Assembly: GCA_021107695.1 (NCBI GenBank)
Contig: JAIOSI010000043.1
Coordinates: 1 to 5,115 of the forward strand
Source of the DNA: a bacterium
GTDB taxonomy: Bacteria; RBG-13-66-14
Direction of reading: 5' to 3'
Length of the DNA: 5,115 nt
Shown here: positions 1-4,841 of the stretch, in pieces
Numbering within the stretch: position 1 is the stretch's first letter
Layout: each line of letters begins with the position of its first letter
The notes under the pieces: generated by a model
Databases searched by the model: none
The model's input: the letters and a program-made list of their open reading frames with translations, nothing else
What the model was told of the DNA's origin: nothing
Position numbers and translations under genes: made by a program

Positions 1-1
1 C

Positions 2-706
2 GCTGAGGTAGCTCGCCTCTCCGTGATGGAGATGGGACTGGTTAAGGATGTCGAGAACCTCGCCCCCGTCGACGAAGATAGCCCAACTCTCCTGCCTAAC
101 TTCTTCGAGGATGAACTCCTTAGCGTTCTGGCACGCCGTGGCTACGTGGCTGGTACAGTCTCCGGCAGCTCTGGTGATAGTAGTAGTGGAGGAGACAGCA
201 GTGGTGGCAGCTTCGCACCAGTTGGTAATGGCGGTGCGACCCGCGAACGCGAAGAGCCGGACTACTCTGGTATGAGCGAGGAAGAGATAGAGAAGTACAA
301 AGCAGAATATGACGAGGAGATGGAAGGTTACGAGCCGGAACCCACACCTCCTCCCACTTCTTCCGGCGAGGTTACCCCCGGAACCCTCTCCTATCGCGTG
401 GTTGACTGTCGGGTTATCTACTCCCGTGTCGGCGGAAGCATCCGCCGCAACGCCGTGCCCGTGGTCAATGTTCGCGTTCCCAGCTCCGATGGCAGTGGCT
501 ACTCCTGGGTCGGAACCGTCGAGGGTCAGTACGAAGATGTCGTCTCCTCTGCCGCCGCTGAAGACCTGATTGACACCCGCTACGCCGACATCGGACCTGT
601 TGCCCCGGTAACCGACGAAATGCCGATTCTGGAGCCGATCATCGTTACCGCAGTTACGGTGGGACTGATCGTTCTCTTCAGCTTCACCAGCCAAAGCGGT
701 TCGTAG
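2..706 (+). CDS. Partial envelope protein, CsgG/LpoB-like N-terminal segment with C-terminal membrane anchor (5' end outside window)
   Basis: The reading frame is open to the left edge. GTG 23, ATG 26 and ATG 32 are possible starts but have no well-placed Shine-Dalgarno. The residues upstream of them (EVARLSVMEM) look like the beta strand that precedes the next helix, so I treat the gene as cut by the window edge. Numbering from GTG 23: residues 1-43 resemble the 'strand, then helix ending LARRGY' start of CsgG/FlgO/LpoB-type proteins. Residues 44-70 are a Ser/Gly linker. Residues 74-120 are acidic (SEEEIEKYKAEYDEEME) and then Pro-rich. Residues 121-185 are beta-rich (SYRVVDCRVIYSRVGG, VPVVNVRV, SWVGTVEG). 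Residues 201-222 form one hydrophobic segment (LEPIIVTAVTVGLIVLFSF), leaving a five-residue tail. A single C-terminal membrane segment suggests a tail-anchored envelope protein. The family assignment is inference from pattern memory; the precise function is unknown. A terminator follows closely, so this is the last gene of its transcription unit. Confidence 0.75.
   Translation, partial: AEVARLSVMEMGLVKDVENLAPVDEDSPTLLPNFFEDELLSVLARRGYVAGTVSGSSGDSSSGGDSSGGSFAPVGNGGATREREEPDYSGMSEEEIEKYKAEYDEEMEGYEPEPTPPPTSSGEVTPGTLSYRVVDCRVIYSRVGGSIRRNAVPVVNVRVPSSDGSGYSWVGTVEGQYEDVVSSAAAEDLIDTRYADIGPVAPVTDEMPILEPIIVTAVTVGLIVLFSFTSQSGS
157..212 (+). repeat. Ser/Gly-coding low-complexity tract
   Basis: This GGT/AGT/AGC-rich stretch inside the first gene encodes residues 46-63 of its protein, almost entirely Ser, Gly and Asp. 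It is a flexible linker between the N-terminal alpha/beta segment and the acidic region. The near-trinucleotide composition could allow copy-number change by replication slippage, with in-frame length variants as the expected outcome. Confidence 0.6.
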
Positions 707-742
707 TCAGCATAGTGCTGTAAATTGATTCCTGATGTTGTA

Positions 743-770
743 GGGGCGAAGCTTGTCTTCGCCCTTTTTT
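743..770 (+). terminator. Rho-independent terminator after the first gene
   Basis: A perfect 8-bp stem, GGGCGAAG (744-751) paired with CTTCGCCC (757-764), encloses a 5-base loop and is followed directly by six T (765-770). It lies 37 bases after the stop codon of the upstream gene. There is no A-run on the left side, so it works only for + strand transcripts. It separates the first gene from the AsmA-like gene. Confidence 0.9.
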
Positions 771-1002
771 GCTATGGTAAACCGATGGTCGTTCTGCTAA
801 AGTTACCCGTGTGTCTTTGTTGAGAGAGCTTTGAATAACTCGACGGATATGACTTTTCACCAACAACGGAGGCTGCCGCCCAATTGTTGTCCTGTACATA
901 ATTTTAGCAAATACCATTGATTACAGGCTACTATCGACTTCAGCCAAAGCCGGACGCACGAAACAACGGTGAGTTAACCAAAAAATCTCTTCAAATGAGC
1001 TA
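771..1002. other. Gene-free region before the AsmA-like gene
   Basis: No convincing ORF on either strand. It holds one long imperfect inverted repeat (861-889, listed separately). I looked for -35/-10 pairs and found only weak single hexamers (for example CATAAT at 897-902 with no partner), so the promoter of the AsmA-like gene, which must lie after the terminator at 743-770, is unlocated. A two-codon minimal ORF, ATG AGC TAA (995-1003), ends by overlapping the ATG of the next gene (TAATG). Confidence 0.5.
861..889. repeat. Imperfect inverted repeat (hairpin) upstream of the AsmA-like gene
   Basis: CAACAA (861-866) pairs with TTGTTG (884-889). Inside, GG-A-GG (868-872) pairs with CC-G-CC (876-880) across a single A·G mismatch, closed by a CTG loop. 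The two arms are joined by small internal loops. There is no T-run after it, so it is not a normal terminator. It could be an mRNA leader structure, a protein-binding site or a remnant of a dispersed palindromic repeat. Confidence 0.45.
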
Positions 1003-4000
1003 ATGGCGCAATCCACTTCAAATCTTTTAACAACCATCGGACGCTGGGTCTCCACCGGGCTGGTTTCGCTGGTTGCCGGAGTCATCACCCTGGTTATCCT
1101 CGCCGGGGCGATTTTTCATCTGCTCTACCCGCCAGAGAGACTCAAGGAACTTGTCGTTGAGATAGTCAACGGCGAGCTGCTCGGCGAAGTTGAGCTTGGG
1201 CAGGTTTACCTCTCGCCCCTCGTCGGGTTGGTGGTGCGAGATCTGCGAATCCTCTCCAGCCCGGAGTTCGACAGCGAACCAGCGGTGCTGCTCGATGAGT
1301 TGGTGTTGTACTACGACCTCGGCGAGCTGCTCGGTGCCGGTGAGATATTCATCAACGTCGCCGAGGCAGAGGGGCTGTCGGTCAACCTGATTGAGAAGCC
1401 CGGTCTGGGCTGGAATTTGGAGCATCTAGTCCCGCCGTCCGAGGAAGAGGACGACGACGAACCGTTCAACTGGGAATCGCTGCCAGTGCGGGTGCGGCTT
1501 TCGAAGATTGCCCTGCGAGAGATCGCGGTCTTGGTGCGGGATGGGATATCCGCCGAGCTGGATAACCTTAATGTGGAGATGGAGAGCTTCGACACCGCCA
1601 ACCCGGACAGCTTTGCCCTGCGCCTGTACAAAGAACCCGGTCTGGTAAGTTTGCGGATGGGTTCGGCTGAGGAACCGACGCTGGCGGGGCAGATTGAGGA
1701 CTTATCCTTCGACCTTCGGGTGCAGGCGCCGCTCGGTGAGATTCCCCCGACGGGAGCCAGTGGCAGCTTCAATCTCTATGCCGCTGGGATTGACCTTACC
1801 GCGCCGCTTGCCTTTGCACCGATGGGTGAGTTCGCGATGGAGCTACTCTTCGATGCCAACCTCGCCGAGCAGGAGTTCTCGCTGGTGATGAACCGGCTGG
1901 CTCTGGGCGATTATCTGTCAACAAGATTCACCACCGATGTTGTCATGGGCGAGCCGCAGCCCGGCGTGAAGCTGGAGGTTGAAGAGTTAAACATCTCTCT
2001 TGCACCGCTGGTAGCCGATCTGTCGGCGCTGCTCCCGCCGCTTCAGGCTGGCGGTGAAATTGACGGCTCGCTCTCGCTTTCCCTCGACCTGAGTGAAGAA
2101 CTACAGCCGGAACGGGCAGAGTTCTCTTCGACCCTGAGTTTTACCGAGGTCGGGGTCGAAATGCCCGTGGGTGAAGCCTCCGCCTCACTTCAGGGACTTA
2201 ACGGTACGTTCCGTCTTGCCTCCTCCATCGCGCTGGATGATCTCGCCAGCGAAGACTTTAATCCTCTGTTCGCCCTTTCGCCTCTGGAGCTTGGAGCTGA
2301 CCTCAGAGTCGCCGAGGCTGGCTTTGGGGACTATCGTGCCAATGGCATCACCTTCGCTCTGGACGGGGTCGTTGACCCGGCGACGCAAAGCACGGCGGGT
2401 CTGCTGCTGTCCGCTTCAGCGGAGCAGGTGGCAAGCCTTTCAGCGGAGCTACCGCTGACCCTCCCCGGTTTTTCGCTGGATACCGTCGTTTCGGCAACGC
2501 CCGGTACAGGGAACTTCGACTTCACCGGATTGAGCTTCAGCCTCGCCGATGCAGTCTCCTTCGACGGAGCGGTGCAGCTGCGTGGCTTTGGGCAAAGCGG
2601 TCTGCGGCTGACCATTGATGAATTGGCAGTGGATCTGGAATCCGCCCTGCGACTGGTTCCCGTCGGAATGGTCGCCCTGCCCACGGTTCTCCCCCAGGGA
2701 CGGCTACTCCTCGATGGCTTTGTGGAGCTTCCCGCTGGAGTGCTGGCTAATCCAGAGCCGCTGCTGCTGGCTCGTGGAGTGAATACCGACCTGATCCTCC
2801 GACTCCAAAACTGTAATATCGGACTACCCTCTGGCGGTGTGGAGGGGCTGAACTCCGAACTGCACCTTGCACTGGAGCGAGGCTCCGGCGAGGTCGAGCT
2901 AGCCTCCACCATCGATGCCGTCAACTACGACCTGCCTCTGCCGATGCCGCTTAGCGGGATCCGCCTGAACCTCAACGCCAGCCTGAGCAACCTCAACGAG
3001 CTTCAGATTCACGAATTAGAAGCTGGGGTCAGCTCGCTGGACTTCCGGGTTGGTCTCATCGGCGCGGTGTCGTCGCTGCTCGACAATCCCTGGACGGCTC
3101 TCGACCTCTCTCTGAGATTGGGATCGATCGGCTCGCCGCTCAGGGTTCTGGAGCAGTTCATTGAGGCTTCGGGAATGATCGGGCTGAAGCTCTCCCTGCG
3201 TGGACCACTTCAGGGCGATGAACTGCTGCGAATCAGCGGAGGGCTGCGCTTTCACCAGCTTAACCTGCGCCAGGGACCGTATCTGGCGATTAGCGGACTG
3301 GAGGGTGAGCTACCCATCGAACAGGCGGTCCATGCCGAGGAGCCGCTGCCGTTGCCCGCTTCAGAAGATGACGAAACCTCGCCTTTCGGTGAGCGTCGCT
3401 ACGACCTCTTCAATCCGCTCAATCCGCCGCCCAACCTCTTTGTCAAGGAGATTCGGGTCTCCGACCAGCGGATTGACGACCTGGAACTGACCTGGGAAAT
3501 CGCCAACGGTGGGCTGCACATCTGGCAGCTGGGGCTGAACACCCTCAACGGGCGGATTACCGGAGAAATCCACCTGGGGCTGACCGAGCTGGTACCGACC
3601 TACCGCCTCACCCTGCTCTTCGGCGGAATCAATGTCGGCAGCTTGATCGAGGGGCTGGAGGTCAACGAGGAGTCGGAGTTTAACGGCGTCCTGCGCTTTA
3701 CCGGACGGGGCTTTGACTTGATTCGTAACTTCGATGTCGAGGGCGCGGTCAACATCACCAAAATCGGCAGTAAGGTCGTGGATCGACTCCTCCTCTTCCT
3801 CGATCCCACCGACAGTAACCCCTCGATTACCCAGGTGCGCAACCTCCTTGGAGGCGACGTTTACAAGCAGCCGGAGCTGGTGCAGATGACCCTGAAGCAT
3901 CAGAAGCTCACCCTGGAGATTCACATTGTCGATACTGGCTTCTCCTTCTTCAACTTGCTCATCTCCAGCTTCGTTGACATGAGCGAGTTCATCATCCCCC

Positions 4001-4047
4001 GGATCCCCATCAGCGGGATTCTGGAGAGCATCGCCGCCTCGCCGTAA
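1003..4047 (+). CDS. AsmA-like inner-membrane-anchored periplasmic protein (repeating beta-groove type)
   Basis: The protein has 1014 residues. A short polar N-terminus is followed by one transmembrane segment (about 17-41, ending FHLLYPPERLKEL). Then comes the typical AsmA-family opening, an amphipathic helix, 'LLGEVELGQVYLSPLVGLVVRDLRI' in pattern (about 59-83). A long run of alternating beta strands follows, with repeated 'DLSLRLG', 'GSLSLSLDLSEEL' and 'LNGRITGEIHLGL' type units. An acidic loop (SEEEDDDEPF, about 146-155) interrupts the first domain. A Pro-rich break near 803-810 (FNPLNPPPNLF) precedes a C-terminal domain resembling the AsmA C-terminal region. AsmA/TamB-type proteins span the periplasm and are linked to phospholipid movement to the outer membrane; that role here is inference from the family. 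ATG 1003 is the only start before the in-frame stop at 970, although its Shine-Dalgarno is weak. TamB, YhdP and DUF748 relatives are alternatives; the N-terminal layout favours AsmA-like. Confidence 0.85.
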   Translation: MAQSTSNLLTTIGRWVSTGLVSLVAGVITLVILAGAIFHLLYPPERLKELVVEIVNGELLGEVELGQVYLSPLVGLVVRDLRILSSPEFDSEPAVLLDELVLYYDLGELLGAGEIFINVAEAEGLSVNLIEKPGLGWNLEHLVPPSEEEDDDEPFNWESLPVRVRLSKIALREIAVLVRDGISAELDNLNVEMESFDTANPDSFALRLYKEPGLVSLRMGSAEEPTLAGQIEDLSFDLRVQAPLGEIPPTGASGSFNLYAAGIDLTAPLAFAPMGEFAMELLFDANLAEQEFSLVMNRLALGDYLSTRFTTDVVMGEPQPGVKLEVEELNISLAPLVADLSALLPPLQAGGEIDGSLSLSLDLSEELQPERAEFSSTLSFTEVGVEMPVGEASASLQGLNGTFRLASSIALDDLASEDFNPLFALSPLELGADLRVAEAGFGDYRANGITFALDGVVDPATQSTAGLLLSASAEQVASLSAELPLTLPGFSLDTVVSATPGTGNFDFTGLSFSLADAVSFDGAVQLRGFGQSGLRLTIDELAVDLESALRLVPVGMVALPTVLPQGRLLLDGFVELPAGVLANPEPLLLARGVNTDLILRLQNCNIGLPSGGVEGLNSELHLALERGSGEVELASTIDAVNYDLPLPMPLSGIRLNLNASLSNLNELQIHELEAGVSSLDFRVGLIGAVSSLLDNPWTALDLSLRLGSIGSPLRVLEQFIEASGMIGLKLSLRGPLQGDELLRISGGLRFHQLNLRQGPYLAISGLEGELPIEQAVHAEEPLPLPASEDDETSPFGERRYDLFNPLNPPPNLFVKEIRVSDQRIDDLELTWEIANGGLHIWQLGLNTLNGRITGEIHLGLTELVPTYRLTLLFGGINVGSLIEGLEVNEESEFNGVLRFTGRGFDLIRNFDVEGAVNITKIGSKVVDRLLLFLDPTDSNPSITQVRNLLGGDVYKQPELVQMTLKHQKLTLEIHIVDTGFSFFNLLISSFVDMSEFIIPRIPISGILESIAASP

Positions 4048-4082
4048 TCTGCAATTGACTGGTATTAGGTTATCGAATGTGC

Positions 4083-4110
4083 TAGACTCCGCCCCACTCG
4101 GCGGTATAGT
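4083..4110 (+). promoter_or_regulatory. Candidate sigma70-type promoter of the temptin-like gene, with a palindromic spacer
   Basis: TAGACT (4083-4088) and TATAGT (4105-4110) are 16 bases apart, with four of six and five of six matches to the usual hexamers. Transcription would start near 4117, giving a leader of about 30 bases to the ATG at 4149. The spacer (4089-4104) is exactly CCGCC-CCACTC-GGCGG. Context GCTAGAC...TATAGTCC parallels GCTTGAC...TATACTCC of the promoter at 4579-4607, which supports the call. Confidence 0.55.
4089..4104. promoter_or_regulatory. Inverted repeat CCGCC-N6-GGCGG between -35 and -10
   Basis: Two perfect 5-base arms (4089-4093 and 4100-4104) fill the promoter spacer from end to end. 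A repressor or a MerR-type regulator (these bind dyads inside spacers, usually of 19-20 bases) could use it. No T-run follows, so a terminator for the upstream gene is unlikely. It could be chance in GC-rich DNA. Confidence 0.35.
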
Positions 4111-4148
4111 CCGTCAACGGCATTCCCCATGTTCAGAGGAAAATAACC

Positions 4149-4526
4149 ATGAAGCGTATCCTGTTCATTGTCCTGATTCTCGTTGCTATCGTTTCGGCGC
4201 GTTCTTACGACAATCAGCGCATTCCCTTTGGCACCACGTTGAGTTGTGTCGCCTGTCATCCCAGTGGAAGCTACTCCTCCCTCACTGATTTCGGTCAGAA
4301 ATACTACGATCTGGGAAGGAACTGGAATCCAACCCTGGCTGCCCTGGATTCGGACAATGGTGGAATAACCAACGGGGTGGAGTTGCTTGATCCCAACGGA
4401 ACCTGGCAACAGGGAGACGGAAATCCGGGTAATCCGGTTTACATGAGCAACCACAGCATCACCAGCGATGACCATGTGAGCATCGAGGAGATCACCTGGG
4501 GAATTATCAAGGTTCTCTTTCTTTAA
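4149..4526 (+). CDS. Secreted temptin-like small protein with a CxxCH motif
   Basis: The protein has 125 residues. A Sec signal peptide (about 1-17: MKR, a hydrophobic core, then VSA) is followed by CVACH (33-37), which fits single covalent heme c binding or a redox/metal site. The following pattern is FG (48-49), W59, an Asp-rich loop DSDNGGITNGVE (67-78), LLDP (79-82) and W86. This order matches the temptin Cys-rich fold (FG..., W..., DSDGDG.TNG.EL.DP...W) and thrombospondin type 3 calcium loops. The fifth loop position, normally Asp, is Gly here, so calcium binding may be weaker. The tail is WGIIKVLFL (117-125). A good Shine-Dalgarno (AGAGGA, 4135-4140) is 8 bases before the ATG. It likely acts in the periplasm or outside the cell. 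If it carries heme, no distal ligand is obvious beyond Met99 or a His (102, 109). The biological role is unknown; the fold call is by motif only. It has its own candidate promoter at 4083-4110. Confidence 0.85.
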   Translation: MKRILFIVLILVAIVSARSYDNQRIPFGTTLSCVACHPSGSYSSLTDFGQKYYDLGRNWNPTLAALDSDNGGITNGVELLDPNGTWQQGDGNPGNPVYMSNHSITSDDHVSIEEITWGIIKVLFL

Positions 4527-4578
4527 CCACGATTATTCAAACTGGTTAGGGGTAGGTAAGAGCATCCATAAATAGGGC
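4527..4578. other. Short gap after the temptin-like gene, no clear terminator
   Basis: Neither a stem with a T-run nor an ORF is visible. A pyrimidine-rich stretch (TTCTCTTTCTTTAACC, 4513-4528) covers the stop codon. Transcription of the temptin-like gene may read through into the next unit. The stretch just before 4579 is AT-containing (CATAAATA), as often seen upstream of strong promoters. Confidence 0.4.
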
Positions 4579-4607
4579 TTGACACTCCGATGAGTGCGGC
4601 TTATACT
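4579..4607 (+). promoter_or_regulatory. Strong sigma70-type promoter
   Basis: TTGACA (4579-4584, perfect -35), a 17-base spacer, then TATACT (4602-4607, five of six). This is the best promoter in the window by a wide margin. The predicted start is about 4613-4615. It points into a stretch of about 230 bases without a credible ORF and then the small lipoprotein gene. Confidence 0.85.
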
Positions 4608-4613
4608 CCTCGA

Positions 4614-4812
4614 CCGTTGGACTGGATTGTACGTACATCCGGAGGTTGGTATCTCATGCTGTCCGTCGGTAGTCCTGTTACGATGCCTTTCTGGGTCTCA
4701 GCCGCTGTGTCGCGGGGAGGTGGCAGTTGCCGCCCCTGCTCCAACAGAGGTTGGTGTGGTTATAGGTAGAATCAGGGTAGCCCCTTCGTGGAGGCTGCCT
4801 TTACTTGTTTTT
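4614..4812 (+). ncRNA. Candidate structured non-coding RNA or long leader of unknown family
   Basis: A near-consensus promoter, no credible coding frame and a terminator-like end define a transcript of about 200 bases. Visible helices: GTTGGA (4616-4621) with TCCAAC (4740-4745), closing a domain of about 130 bases; GGTATC (4648-4653) with GATGCC (4682-4687, one G·U); GGTGGC (4719-4724) with GCCGCC (4729-4734), with an AGTT loop and two further GC pairs past a bulged A; and a local alternative, CCAAC-AGAG-GTTGG (4741-4754). I see no signature of tmRNA, RNase P RNA, SRP RNA or a riboswitch class I know. Its size and isolated strong promoter would fit a 6S-like RNA, but I do not recognise the 6S central bubble. 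The alternative is a 5' leader of the lipoprotein gene with an attenuator. All base pairs were found by eye. Confidence 0.4.
4774..4812 (+). terminator. Terminator or attenuator hairpin before the lipoprotein gene
   Basis: GGTAGCC (4776-4782) pairs with GGCTGCC (4793-4799, one G·U). It is extended outward by G4775-T4800 and A4774-T4801 and inward by CC/GG around a bulged A, with loop TTCGT. The run TTTACTTGTTTTT (4800-4812) follows. The U-tract is interrupted, so termination may be partial, allowing some read-through to the lipoprotein gene. Confidence 0.5.
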
Positions 4813-4823
4813 CGCGAGGGACT

Positions 4824-4833
4824 AAGGGGGGAG
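4824..4833 (+). promoter_or_regulatory. Ribosome binding site that decides the lipoprotein start
   Basis: AAGGGGGGAG ends 8 bases before ATG 4842 but only 2 bases before ATG 4836 in the same frame. The spacing favours 4842 as the true start. Confidence 0.6.
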
Positions 4834-4841
4834 TGATGCTA

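Noticed and set aside
684..917. 77-codon minus-strand ORF in the first intergenic region
   Set aside because: It runs through the terminator hairpin and the end of the first gene; no motif or ribosome site supports it.
2331..2924. 197-codon minus-strand ORF inside the AsmA-like gene
   Set aside because: Ser/Arg/Pro-rich antisense translation typical of a shadow of a GC-rich gene; no domain sense and fully inside a convincing CDS.
3361..3924. 187-codon minus-strand ORF inside the AsmA-like gene
   Set aside because: Antisense shadow; no recognisable motif and no promoter or ribosome site seen for it.
4055..4060. TTGACT as a -35 element just after the AsmA-like stop
   Set aside because: No acceptable -10 lies 16-18 bases downstream (4078-4083 reads TGTGCT); the pair at 4083-4110 is better placed.
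4055..4288. 77-codon + strand ORF starting just after the AsmA-like gene
   Set aside because: It overlaps the temptin-like gene in another frame, starts upstream of the candidate promoter, lacks a ribosome site and looks random.
4065..4475. 136-codon minus-strand ORF opposite the temptin-like gene
   Set aside because: It overlaps a + strand gene with clear signal peptide, motifs and ribosome site; its own product has no recognisable features.
4614..4812. tmRNA, RNase P RNA, SRP RNA or tRNA in the leader region
   Set aside because: None of the signature sequences I know for these RNAs is visible, and no cloverleaf with CCA end can be drawn.
4594..4836. 80-codon ORF across the leader region
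   Set aside because: Its ATG lies inside the spacer of the 4579-4607 promoter, so it would not be on that transcript. It has no ribosome site, an odd Cys/Arg/Val-rich composition, and it runs through the strong hairpins.
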